Shown here piece after piece: positions 39,722 through 52,443 of a stretch of 64,000 nucleotides of DNA; within the stretch, counting starts at the first letter, position 1; each line of letters begins with the position of its first letter. The position numbers and the translations under genes are program-made. The notes beneath the pieces are model-generated. The model saw only the letters and a program-made list of their open reading frames with translations. It did not search any database and had not been told where the DNA came from. The DNA is from Theristus sp. LFF4_11 (taxonomy: Eukaryota; Nematoda; Chromadorea; Monhysterida; Xyalidae), in NCBI GenBank assembly GCA_030248135.1, contig JASANC010005483.1, positions 19,583-83,582 of the forward strand, given 5' to 3'.

Positions 39722-42700
39722 TCAGCTCAACAGATTTCTGATTTCACGATGAATGTGGCACAGATAGTCGACGTACGAGGCACCGGAGCCGCCGCCGGCG
39801 CGGTCCTCGACGAGGAACTTGCGCATCCACGGCTCCAGTTTGTCGCCTTGACGAATCAGGAACAACTGAAAAGTACAAGTAAACTAGCTGCAAGGTGGGC
39901 GTGGACGAATTCATGTTCTCTTCGCCACATATTATATTTGAATAATCGCAGAACCTAATTCCAACCTTCATGCACCGTCCGTTTCGCTCGTTCAGCAACG
40001 TGATCAAGGTGCGCAGCGCACGCGAACGCTCGTTGTCTTTCTCCGGCAGAACATTCTGGAAAAAAGAGAAAATAACGATAGCAATGAGATACTGGCATGA
40101 TTGGATGGCCATGAAAACCGACTCCATTAGAAACAGTGTTTATACGTCATTTCAACCGTCAGCACGGACAGTTTAAAAATGCTGATTGGTTCCAGTCCAG
40201 TCCAGTGGAATGATGCGGCAGCCAATCACCGCACCGCACACAGCAAACCAAACCAAGCAATCACACCAAACCAACCAATCGTTTCCATCCAACAAACCAT
40301 CGCTCTCACATGCAGCCTGGCCAGACAAGGTGGTCCGCTCCGCAGTAACGACAAACAACAACAACAAATTCTCGAATATAAAAAATTGCGACACTGCCTT
40401 TCCCCAAGGGCGTTGGGTAAGGATAAAAAGGGGGCAACAAACAACAACAACAACGAATTCTCGACGCACCTTTTCCACGTCCAGCTGCGTGAGCGCATTG
40501 ACGCCAAAGACATCGTGCAGCCACTGATGGTCGGCGTTCAGACCGATCCAGACGAACATCAGCACCCCGTTGTCGATCAGATATGACTGGTCCGCTGAGA
40601 GATTGTCGAAGCTCGCTCGCACCGGTGCTGGCAGCTCGCTGAGGTCGCACTGGAAAATGAATTTTTTTTGTACTTTTAGATGGTTGAAATTTGAAATTGC
40701 CTGTATCCCGACGTTTTCGGCGAGGGCAACCGAAATAATAAATAAACGCGCAAAAATATGGCTTCTGTTTTTGTTTCGGTGACTTCCTTTACTCTTTTTT
40801 CAAACAGATATCATGCTTGTTCTTGAATTTTGACCCTCAAAACGCTACTAATTATCTCCAATCTAAACGCGGGAACCAGCTAGGGGTGGTAAAAAACGTT
40901 TTTTTTTCAAATCCATGTATATAAAACGGTTTTTTATACCGCGTCCGGTTCTTTATACCCGGTTTTTTTACCGACCCAGTATCTGAAGAATCCTGTGATT
41001 GCGACAATTTCTGGTACTCTGATTTTACGCAAACCGCTGAATAATGAGTAAAAGACCACAATTCTAGCCAGAAACTGTATGTGTTTCAATGGAAACGTAT
41101 TCCAATCTTGATTTTATTTGAATCGGTGGCGCTTAGAGAGAATGCAGCATCAGAAAAATTATCAGATGCGAGTTTAAAACAAAAAAAACCTAACGCAAAA
41201 CAGATTGACATGTGCAACAGCAAGGAATGTGATACATGCAAATCAATTGAACTGACATGATCGAGAGATATGTAACTGCACAACAATTTTACCGCATTTC
41301 TAAACACAAAAGATCACCGAAATCACGAACCCGCACAGACGAAAGAAGTGAACCGAGAACAAAATTGAAAGAGCAAAAAAATCAGATGGAGATTCGGGTC
41401 ACTATCACCAGTACAACAGCACGAAGACATCACCAACAAAACTTTGAGCACTTTCCGAGTTCAAAGACACAAAATTTCAAGAAATTTGACTGAATAAATA
41501 TCGCGGCGTTTCTCGTTTATTGTTGAAAATTTAACCGAATTCTGAAAAATAACCAAATCTTTGCTGTATTAGTTTCTTCACTTTGTCAACAAAAGAACTA
41601 GCATAAAAAGCGCAAGCGGCAGATTTAAAGCGGAAAAAGCGTGAAACTGTTAAACAACGAAACACAACATTGCCATGTAGACCAAACTTGAACAGATAAA
41701 CAAAGAACAAAGCTGGAAAATAAAGCGAACGCCGACCAGAGCCAGCCCATTGGCGGTCGACCGAGATGGGACATGGAAGGAGAGGCACGGGTCTCAGGGT
41801 GCTTTATTTATACCAAGAGCGTGAATTGTGTTCTCCAGAACATCAAGTTATGAAGTGGCGAAAATGAAAATTGAAATGGATATGCGGAATACAGTGCATT
41901 TTGAGTGATTTCAAAAAGTGAAATTTGGGTCCTTCGGCGGTATAAAAAACCGGAAAAAAACCAAAATTTACGCGGTAAAATATCGGTAATTTATTTTGGC
42001 CATTTTTTGGCGCCGGTATAAAAAACCGTTTTTTATACCGTTTTTTATACCGAAAAAAAAACCGTTTTTTATACCGACCCACCCCTAGAACCAGCTGGTT
42101 TTTACGGCTGCTCACCTTGCGAAGCGCCAGCGTAAAATAAAAAAAAAATGCAGTCGTGCAATCTGGCCACGGTGTGGTGTAGTGTACCACGTAGTGTAAC
42201 GACTGAGCGAAACAGCACAGCACCAACCAAAACCGCCGCCAATCATCCCAAAACCGACATCAACCAAGCATGAAAACAGAAGTGCAAAATCTCGCGCTCG
42301 CCCAACCTTCAGCAGCGCGTCCGCATTCAGATCGCCGATCGGCAACACGCGCGGATACAGAAAGCGCACGGAGTCACTGACACGCAACGACGCCACCAAG
42401 TCCATCATCCAAGCGCGGTCGTCCACGGTCATGTCGGCGCCTGCAGAGCAGTTCGTTTAAAATTTTCAAAATTCAATCAAAAAATTTCTCCTGATGCTGA
42501 CAGTTTTATTTGGTTCACGGTTATCTGTCAAAAGGGTCAGTGAGCAAATGTTTCTGTGGTTTGTTATAAACACACATCAGGATAACAGTTTTGCTATGGA
42601 CATGTGTGGAGGAATTGAAAACAAAAAAAAACAAAAAAACAAAAAACCAAACCACCGACCTCCAGCGAGGGCGTCATTCTTGAGAATGCAGTTCACGTAG

Positions 42701-45700
42701 AGCGGCATCAGTTTCAGTCCTTCCGGCAGGATCAGTTGTCCGGGCGGTGCCGACTCCGAACAGCGCTCACGGTATGTCGCCAGTATCTGCGCACAGCGCT
42801 GCGTCAGCTGGTCGCGGATGTCCTTCGGCGGGCGGTCGCGTTGCGCGTGTTCGGCTGCAGAAAAACCGGTGGTTTTCAGTTTTTTGAAACTTTTGAATTT
42901 TTTTCTATTTTTGATTTTAGATTCTGTTAACTTTTCATCTTTACACGTTTCTAACAATGGGAGGGGATTTTAAACATTAGAATGACCCTAAACTTGGCCA
43001 CTCATTTGACAACGAAAAACGCAGCACGCGCTGATTGGCTGAACGTTTCGACTGCGGTGCGCTGGCTGGTTGACGACTCTCCGTATTGTACCAAACACCA
43101 CTCTCCATCCAACAGTTTATTTCTTCTCCGCCAATTTGAAAAAAAAACGCAGCGCATCAATTTCAAACGGCCGAACTTACCTGACCGGCGTTTCACGGAA
43201 TGATAACACGCACAAAAAAAACCGCACACACACACACACCGAACTGACCTTGCTTGAACAGGAAATTCAGCACCGTGTCCTGGTCGGCAGTTCGGTAGAG
43301 CTGTGCGTGCTGCGGCGACGTCGCCAACGCCAGATTGTGGACACGGAGACGCCGTTGGCCACCACAGCTCGTGTACAACAGGGCGACCTGGCGAAGCAAA
43401 TACGGGGGGTCGCTTGGTTGGACAGACCGAAATTGCACAAAGCGAAACAGTTTATGATTTCATTCCAGAGATACACAACTGAGAATAGGTGTTTTTTCTT
43501 CACGCCTATTCCAGCTGGTTGGCTGCAAAGCAGTAGCATTTAAGAGCAACAAAACAAATTCCAATTTTTTCCGGATTTTGATTGACAAATTTTTAGTGGA
43601 CAGCTGATCAAAGCTACAAGTCGGGTGTTTGACTCGACCTTTACCAAAACGCCCTGCCAAAAATCGTGCTGTGGGGCTATTCTTAATGCATAGGTAGTTA
43701 CTAATCAAATTTTTTTTGCCCCAATCAACTTAGGAAGACCTGTTTGCACAGAAAACTAAAAAACGATATTTTCACCTTCACATTCACTGGTCCACACACA
43801 TCACATCATCGTTGGTAGTATCACCACCTCAGTAGTCCCATTTCATGCACCCTACTTTAAAAAAAGCCAAACCGATACCTAACCTGAATATACCCCGCAG
43901 CATCCTCTATTTTATCGTCGTGCTTTATCTCAACGGTCACCGCTTTGTCCGCATCAATGGCAGCCAACTCCATGTCAGTCGTGTTTTGCATGTAGAAACT
44001 GCCGAAGAAGGCCGTCGGGCGGATGCCTGAATTGCAACCAAAACGAGTGAAATCAAATCGAGCGTGCTGATTGGTGGAATTTCGGCGGTTCAGCCAATTG
44101 GAGTGTCGTGTTAGATGACCTCGACAAACAGTTCAACAAACAACTAGACTGGTAGACACATGTGCTATTCCGAGGAATCCGCGGAAAAAACTCGATCAAA
44201 AATCCAGTCTTCTGTCGAACAGAGCACCACAATCACACCGCCATTACAGGCATGCCCGCATGACGCAAGCAATCATTCGACCACAGCCCCTTAGAAAGTG
44301 GTGTACCACCGTGGGCAACCGCAAGCATCCCTCACCGGTGCTGGTGCGCACGCGCATCATCGCGTCGAAGGCGACCGGCCGTGCGACGTTGTGCCGCAAG
44401 TCGAACAGGAAGCGATCGCCGTCGCGGTCGACCTGCAATCGCAAAGTTGGAGATTTCAATCAATAACCGAAAAACTCGTCACCGCTCGTCGCCTGGTGGT
44501 AGCGCGTTAGACTATTGTCAGTGCATTCGGGGGATCGAGCCCCGCTGAGGGGTGTATAGGCACTGTAATGACAGACGAAAACTCGATGGGCGCCCTACTC
44601 GACGGACGACGGCGTTCTGCACTCTTCTCTGGGTTAGCCCCGCGGGCTAAAAATATTGCCGGAAATCCCAACAGAAGAGAACAGCAAAATGCCAAAAAGC
44701 AGAATATACTGCCGTGAAATCCCGTTTTTATTGCATGCACGTATGCGTGGTCACAAGTAAATCCAGGCACATTTATACGCCACAAAACTCCCCCAAACTA
44801 CCTCGAAGAACTGATATTTGTACACTTGACCACCGGTTGTCGTCGCGAAATGGCTCAACGTGGCGACGTCAATGTAAGCGTTCGGGAAAAGGAACAAATC
44901 CACACTACAGCCGACTCCGACACATTCGGGACCGAGTTTCATGTAGAAATCGGAGGCAGACGAGAGCATCGACTGAAAATGGTGAACTCGTTTTTTATTG
45001 TCTTTGATTTCATAAATCAAACACCGATAACGGCGGTGAAAGATGAGTTTCTAATATTATAACTGACGACTCATGTGTCTTCGCAGAGAAGTCAGCCTGA
45101 TTATACAGTGGCGGCCAAAAGTGTTGGAACGCTGCGCGCGTGTGTGCACTGTATTGCGCGCGTGTGTGCACTGTATTGCGCGCGTGTGTGCACTGTATTG
45201 CGCGCGTGTGTGCACTGTATTGCGCGCGTGTGTGCACTGTATTGCGCGCGTGTGTGCACTGTATTGCGCGCGTGTGTGCACTGTATTGCGCGCGTGTGTG
45301 CACTGTATTGCGCGCGTGTGTGCACTGTATTGCGCGCGTGTGTGCACTGTATTGCGCGCGTGTGTGCACTGTATTGCGCGCGTGTGTGCACTGTATTGCG
45401 CGCGTGTGTGCACTGTATTGCGCGCGTGTGTGCACTGTATTGCGCGCGTGTGTGCACTGTATTGCGCGCGTGTGTGCACTGTATTGCGCGCATGTTGCAT
45501 CAGCCGCACAAACGCTATAAAAGAATCCCATGCTAATTTTTTTGTTTTTTAGACCACTGAGTGTATCTAGTACACTATACGCAGGTTTTTTCTCTGAAGC
45601 ATACATTTATTTGACAAATACCGAACAACACAACACGCCTCCATTGCATATGACTGGCAGTAAAACTGATTCAAAATCATTGGCAAGAAAACTATTCTAC

Positions 45701-48700
45701 GAAGTATTAGCGTTTGATTGTGTTTGAATTATCTAACAGACGGGTATTGCGTTCATGTTTCGGGTTCCAGTCGGGTTGTATTGTTTATTCCGCTATATTT
45801 TCTTGCCAAATAATTTTGAAACAGTTTTACTGCCAAATGGAGGTGTGTTGTAATGTTCGGTATTTGTCAAATAAATGTATGCTTCAGCGAAAAAAACCTG
45901 CGGATAGTGTGTTAGATACACTCAGTAATCACAAAAACAAAAAAATTAGCATGGGATTCTTATAATAGCGTTTGTAAGGCTGATGATACACACGCGCAAC
46001 ACACGCGCATACATGCGCGCAGCGTTCCAACACTTTTGGCCGCCACTGTATATAGCAATCGAATGCCAAAATTCGTGCATCTACAGAAAATCGGTCTTGA
46101 CACGATTTTTGCTCAATGTACCTGACCTGATCGTCAGGTGAATTCAAGTCGCGACAAGACCAACTGCCGTACAATACAGTAACGACGAGTTTTTGTCAAT
46201 CGATTGCGCATTACACCAATGTAATTGATGTCGCCAATCAAGTCTCGCCACCAAGTTTCCACCTAACCAACAACCTCCACACCAATCCACCGACTTTCTC
46301 CTTTTCCGTGCCCAGCAACTTTCGATCCTCTCTGTTCTTCAGTCGACCGCACGCTTGGAACAGCGGCAACGACGAATGGAACACGAACAATTTGCCGGCG
46401 CGATCGGCTGCCTGCAAACAATATTGGGTTGGAAAGTTGTCAATGTCTTTTAAAAAATGAAAACATGAAAGAAACGATAAACAAATAAATCGATTGTTAA
46501 CAAAAAGAACTTGACAAAACTCAAAAATTTGAAAAAGTTACTCTAGGATCGGATAAACAAAGAGATCGGTTGTTGAATGATCTGGACAAAAACAGATCGA
46601 AACGCTTAGTTACAGAAGCAGACGCAAAAACACAAACTATAATCAAGTTGTAAGCAAAACATGGACAACCCGCTGAATGGCTGCTTTTGAATTGAGCTCA
46701 CTGATTAGTACTAGTACAACCAGCTCGAAGCAGTCAATCAGCAATTGACAGATTGAAATGCTGAAGTGCACAAATTAGATTCTTGTGCTAATCAGCCACA
46801 AACAATCTGACAAACAACATTATCTGTTTCACGATTCAAAATTCGGGGCAAAACAACAAAAATCACACCAACCCTGAGGGCGTCCATGCCCGCCTTGATT
46901 GCAGGTCCCAATATCACCTCAGTAACGCGAGTTATAGCGAACATCTTCGGAATCTCATCCAATAAACTGCAAATTTGGAAGAAATTAAAAAAAAAAACTT
47001 GATAGCTAACCCAACCGCACTGCATGGCATCGACTTATTCGGGGTTGTTTGGGCCAGGGAATACGCTGAAAATCGAACCGTTCTGGTCACAACAAGTTAG
47101 AAACGCTGCACTGAAAAGACTTTCAACTTAAATCAATTCAATGCCCCTTCACGTTGGGTGTTTGTGCAGCTAAATTCGCAACAGAAATTGAAATTCCCTT
47201 CTATTATGGTATATATTATACACATTTCCCCATGCATATTGCAGAATTTTCACCTGTCAATAGCGGCATCAGCCTCTTCGACTGTAACCAAGAAGCCATC
47301 GACCAAAGGCACAAACATGTCTTCCAAATCATTCACAACCATCATTTGCGGCTGTCCGAGGGAGTTCTGCAAAAAAAAGTGATTTCAAAAAACCCGAGAG
47401 GTCGAATTCTTGAATATTTTTGTTTGGACTATCCGAACCGTCCATGAATTGATGACAACTAAGGAGAGCGACAAAAACAGGTGATACCATTTATTTTGTT
47501 ATTGAGACGACCACAACGCTAAGCAGTCAAAATCAAACCGCATGACAGAAATCCGGTGTCAGTATACTTGAAACTACTGCGATTAAACCTGTGAATCGCC
47601 GTTGGCAATCATTGGTTGCTTTTGTGCTCACCGATTGGCCAAGCGAGCTCGATGCAACCAATCAGCGAGCCAGATTCAACGGCCTGAGTGACTGAACGCA
47701 TATCTCCCAGTTTGACTGCGGATTGAACAGCCAATCAGCGAATTGTCCCACAAGAAACCACAAAAGGAGCCGCACCTTCAAACTGTAAAAGTGCACTGTT
47801 TGATCATAGGTGACAAATCCCACTCGAATTGCGGACGCCTCTGATTGGTTGTCCGAAGGCAAATCTTGCAGCAGTGATTTGATTTGTTGACAGAACAGAC
47901 CTACCACACCCGAGCGGATCGCATTATACGAAACGTCGAGCATGAATATGAACGCCGGCTCTTTCGGGGGCACTCCGTTCTAGGGAGAAAAATAGAGGGG
48001 AAATGAAAATCGACCGTTGAAAACAAAAGGTTTTCAAAGCGTTCAAACAAAAACAAAAGTGAAATCACGTGGAATTCAACCAATCAGTGTACCGCACCGC
48101 AACAACACAAACATTCATCCAATCAGCTGGAGTTGGCCGGTGCCGCAAAAAAACCACCACAACGCAAAACGTTCAGCACTTTTCAGACCATGTGGCTTGC
48201 ACGGCCCGAGTTCGTTCAAATGTGGTGATTTTTTGGGACACCATGCTAATTTTTTTCACTCGTAACGGTTTTTCCGAGCAGCTATCTTTACTTCAAAAAC
48301 GTCCAAACGTCAAGTCAACCAACCAATAACACCCAAACCCAGGCCAACCTTGCAATACTGCGACGTCGCCACGAACTCATAAGAGCCGAGGTACAATTCC
48401 GGCCGCTGGTAGAGGTCCGTCCGACGGCCCTGGTGGTCCAAATGGGCGAAATATTGCTCGGGAACTGCAAACAAAAAAAACGATTCATTGCATTCGTTTT
48501 GTACACACGATTCACGAAGGGATATGTTTTCAGTTGGATGCTGCAGATTCACGGGAAGGACAGGTGATAGTTTGTATCCACACATCTTCAGCCCTCTTTG
48601 GTGTGTGAACACGAGTCAAAAGTGTCAAGTGCTCTCGACCCAAAAAAAACCTCGAACCAACAAAACGAGCGGTGATTTTAGGCGATATTTTAGCCAGCAG

Positions 48701-51700
48701 GGCTAACCTCACCTTCTCATCAACGCTTGATGAAAATCGATTCTTTTGAACAATGAAAAATGAAACAGAATACAAGACAACTTACCGCCTTTTCGAAACA
48801 AAAGCGTACCTTCGGAATTGGCGTGACAAAACGGACACTGAAACCGGCGTCCACCGTCCATGAACTGCATGAACGGACACATGTACGCTTTGCAGCGTTG
48901 GCAACGCACCGGTCCCAAGTCGCCCATGTCGATCACCGGAGGCGGCATCTGACCAAACGGCATGGGAACAGTTTTTTTTGCGAAACCAAAAACGTGCAGT
49001 TTTTTCTGAAATCTGCGGATTTCTTATATGTGCTGTCGCTGTGGAACGTTGCGCTTAAGAATCATTCTTGATGCAGCACACCTACTACACCCAGTTTGTT
49101 TAGGGTTTGATTTCGACTATTTTACAGAGAATTTTTTCGCGTATTACATTTCTTTAAAGGAGAGACGATTTTTAGTGATTCTTGGCTTGATTTTCATGAG
49201 TGGTGGGAATTTAAAATCCCTGGTTTTATTGGTCTACATCAGGGTGTGAATCAAATCCTCAACAAGTTTATATTCCCATACATGTTCGTCTCCTGAAACC
49301 TGTTGCTAACAATCATATTCCACTCTCCGTCTAACCTCATTGGCGACCAACTCGGCCATGGGACAAATCGTGACGCCAAACGGCAATTCGCTGGTCTTCA
49401 GTAGATCACTGCTGGCTGGCGTGCAGTACATGGTGGAGCGGATGAACCGTGGATTGCTGTTGCCTGCGAAATGCGAACAAAAGTATTTCATGAAACAAGA
49501 AAAAAAACTGCAGACGAGACGAGACACGATTCAACTCTGATCGGCCTCATCCCATGTGCAATTGATGGCGACCCTTCTGCACGATTTCACCATTCGCAAT
49601 TTCGAAATCACAGTCACCAGTTCTGTTCTCGCACGCGCTCACTCGTTATTCAACATTCAAAATGCAGCCAATCAGCAATCGACCATTGGTCGAACGGGTA
49701 CGTTGGCGGTCTTGACACGACCTTACTGGATCTGTTCGGTCGTCTGGGGCCGTTAACTAAAATTCAACGTCTCTCATGTAACGATTTGGTGATCATATAT
49801 GTATCATGTAATCATGTAATCTCTCATGCCTTGGTCTTCGCAACAGAAATCAGTGGTCACCAACGGCGGTTGCTCGGCCGTCGGAAAACCGGTGCGGAAC
49901 AAACCGGCCCGCGCGGCGCGGTCGTCTTCTTGCACTTGAACCTGCAAATGTTTGGCTTCGACACCCGAGCAATTCGGTTTTTCGTTTTCACGCTACGATT
50001 GGCTGGTGTTTTCCTGCTGATTCAAGCGACGCCCATCCAACCCGTTTCGAATTAGATTCGAGTTTCCGGCCTTGCATGCGATGCTATAATTCGGCAGAAA
50101 AGGTGATAATTTCAAAACAAGACTACACCCGTTTATCCCACACCCACGTGAAAGGCCGATCAAATTTTCACAAATACAACACATAAAAAACATTGAAAAA
50201 AACCACTGACCGCACTCGGCATCAAGTTCGGATCGAGTTTCGCGCGCTGCTGCTGTTGTGGTGGCGGGCCGGACGGGTGGTGCGGGAACGTCCCGGGCGG
50301 GCCGCTGGCCGCTTGCTGTGTCATGCCCGGTGGGCCCCCACCAAACGTTGGTCCACCTGGCGGGGGCGGGGGCATCCCGGGACCGGGCGCGGGGCAACCA
50401 CCACCAGGGGGCATATGGTGTTGTTGCGGTTGTTGTTGTTGGTGCGGTGGTGCCATGCCCGGCGGCATTGGCGGCATCATTGTGCCCGCGCCAGGCGGGC
50501 CGGGCGCGCGCGGGCCGAGTGACATTTGCTGCATTTGCTGGCTCGGCGGGCCGCTGGACATCATCCTGGAACGCAAGTTTGAAATTCGGTAAACTTTTTG
50601 TGAGCACCGAATTTTGTTTCGGCGCTTTTTTGTTTGGCACCGAAGCGCGTTGGCTTGACTAGTCAATTTTAATATCACGGGTTGCACATTCCGTTTTTGA
50701 AAATTGCAACTAATCACAAAACAAATGATGTCTTCAAGAAGTCTCATTTGACTGCTTCGAGTCCGAGACCAACGTAAGCCACTAAAGAAGCCAAACTTCC
50801 GAAGAAAATTACACAAAATCGCTCACGGTTGCTGTTGTTGCTGCATGATCCCGGGCGGCCCGGGCGGCACCATGCCCGTCGGTCTCGGCGGCATCATAGC
50901 GGCGCCCATCGACGGTCGCGGCGCCCGTGGCCCGCCGAACTGCGCAGGTGCGGCTGGTTGAGTGTGAGCGGGTTGTTGTGTTTGTTGCTGATAGGGTTGT
51001 TGCTGATGTTGCTGATAGGGTTGTTGTTGATGTTGCTGATAGGGTTGTTGTTGTTGCTGATGTTGCTGATGGGGTTGATTTCCGTTCGCCACCGAAGATG
51101 GTGGCACCGGCGCTTGCTGCTGATGTGCCGGTGGCGTTGACGTCGTCGGCTGCGGCGGAACGGCACTGTATCTGAGAAAGCGGTTTTTTTAAACTGTTTC
51201 CAGGATGCGGTTATTTTGGCTCAGTAATATTTTCCGAATCTTGTGCGGCCGAACCGAAAATGCCAACCATTTTTCTGAACAATGTTACTCGGTCACACAC
51301 AGTCAAACCAACCACCATAAACAGAACCGGTGTGTTTGCTTTGTTTTTGATGATGACTATGCAATCCTCAGAGACTACAACCACTTTACCCGCGATATTG
51401 TTGGTGCGCTTGCGATGGTGTGACCGCTGCGGAAACCGGGGTGTGTTGTTGTTGTTGTGGTGCACCACCACCGTGACCGTTCTGCATGGCAGCAGCACTG
51501 CTGACGGGCGGCTGCTGCTGCCAAACCGGTGGCGTTGGCGTGGCGGGGTGTGTGCCAGCTGGCATCGTCGGTGTCGACTGACGGGCTGGCTCCGCTTGCT
51601 GAGAGGGATGCGGCGCCGGTGGATGCGGCACCGGCGGTACGGATCTGAAAGTGGCGGTGGGTGGAGAGATTGTTTCGAAAGCATTGTGATGAACGGTGGA

Positions 51701-52443
51701 AACCGTGAGATCATTCAATGCAATTCATTAAGAAAACCCAAACACAACACGCTGATTGGTTACCATGCCTTCTCAAGTGCCTGTCAACCAATTATTGGCT
51801 TGTCTTTGTCAAGAAAAGTCTATGCCGAGCCGGGTGCTTCAATCAATGAGTTTTTTTGGAAATTCTAACAAAACAAGACGTTCACATCACATCAGCTTGA
51901 TTGCAACCGTAAGGTTACAGGCTAGTGGCTAAACTATTGCCAGTATCAATCCACAAAAAAGCAATGAATTTTGACGTCTTCCACAATCACAAACGAAAAC
52001 CTCATGAAACGATGAAACTCGGAATTAAAACGCATCCACAACAGCAACCAAAAAAAAACTTGCTGGGTTGGTGGCTGATGATGCGACGGCGACGCTGACG
52101 TGGCCGCTTGCGAAACGGGCGCGCTCTGCTGTTGGTGTTGTTGTTGTTGTTTCATCATTTGCGGCGGCGCCGGCGCTGCTGGCTGCGCGTGCGTGAATTG
52201 CGCTGCTCCTCCTGGATGATGGTGCATTGTTGCAGCGGCACCACTGTGAAAGTTTGCTTGTTGCGTCGGCTGATAAAAGTTGCCGCTGTTTGTTGAGCCG
52301 GCTCCGGGCCCGGGATAGCCGTTCTGCTGTATTCCGCCCCCCGTCGCCGCCGCCGCCGGCTGCATTTGACGGGGATGATGTTGCTGCTGCTGATGATGAT
52401 TCGCCGACGACATCATCATGCTCGGTGGACCCGGTGGAATCAT
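39722..52443 (-). CDS. SEC24: COPII coat cargo adaptor SEC24 (C/D type)
   Basis: Binds cargo signals and SEC23 to build the inner COPII coat at ER exit sites. 21 exons, with exon starts at 52443, 51644, 51171, 50565, 49941, 49463, 48948, 48464, 47979, 47366, 46966, 46411, 44972, 44432, 44026, 43387, 42854, 42440, 40649, 40055 and 39865; about 1200 residues. The N-terminal ~430 residues are Pro/Gln/Gly-rich and disordered. Then KLDPNLMP, the zinc finger (VRCQRCKAY ... FQCPFCHAN), trunk ([15 protein letters not shown]), beta-barrel and helical parts ([20 protein letters not shown]), gelsolin-like domain ([20 protein letters not shown]), and the C-terminus [20 protein letters not shown]. These match the SEC24C/D branch. 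From exon 2 onward all phases agree, but exon 1 (52060-52443) does not join exon 2 in phase at its obvious donor. One intron uses a GC donor. Introns hold a hAT-like element, a SINE and a mariner-like foldback. Confidence 0.95.
40881..42087. mobile_element. 1.2 kb non-autonomous hAT-like element
   Basis: Termini TAGGGGTGG and CCACCCCTA with a perfect 8 bp target duplication GAACCAGC (40873-40880 and 42088-42095). Both features are typical of hAT transposons. Both subterminal regions carry repeated AACGGTTTTTTATACC motifs in opposite orientation. No hAT transposase frame remains. In a SEC24 intron. Confidence 0.9.
44483..44690 (+). mobile_element. tRNA-derived SINE, copy 2
   Basis: Better-preserved relative of 7408-7600. 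CCTGGTGGTAGCGCGTTAGA resembles a tRNA D-arm/box A, and GGGGGATCGAGCCCC fits a box B (GGTTCGANNCC-like). The non-tRNA body AAACTCGATGGGCGCCCTAC and TTCTCTGGGTTAGCCCCGCG is shared. In a SEC24 intron. Confidence 0.78.
45106..46048. mobile_element. 943 bp Tc1/mariner-type foldback element
   Basis: Termini CAGTGGCGGCCAAAAGTGTT ... AACACTTTTGGCCGCCACTG flanked by TA. CAGTGGCGGCCAAAAGT is a typical Tc1-like terminus. The inner arms pair from about 45495-45720 with 45770-45985 (for example AAAGAATCCCATGCTAATTT against AAATTAGCATGGGATTCTTA). No transposase frame. The left arm alone carries the 22 bp tandem array. Confidence 0.9.
45136..45490 (+). repeat. 22 bp tandem array, ~16 copies
   Basis: Unit GCGCGCGTGTGTGCACTGTA + TT, essentially identical in every copy, inside the left arm of the 45106 foldback. 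The right arm keeps only a short single-copy counterpart near 45990-46020, so the array expanded after insertion or in one arm. Frames open on both strands here are repeat artefacts. The alternating purine-pyrimidine sequence could adopt Z-DNA (inference). Confidence 0.95.

Noticed and set aside
45010..45606. Long open frames on both strands (RACVHC and THARNTV repeats)
   Set aside because: All are products of the 22 bp tandem array, whose unit happens to lack stops.
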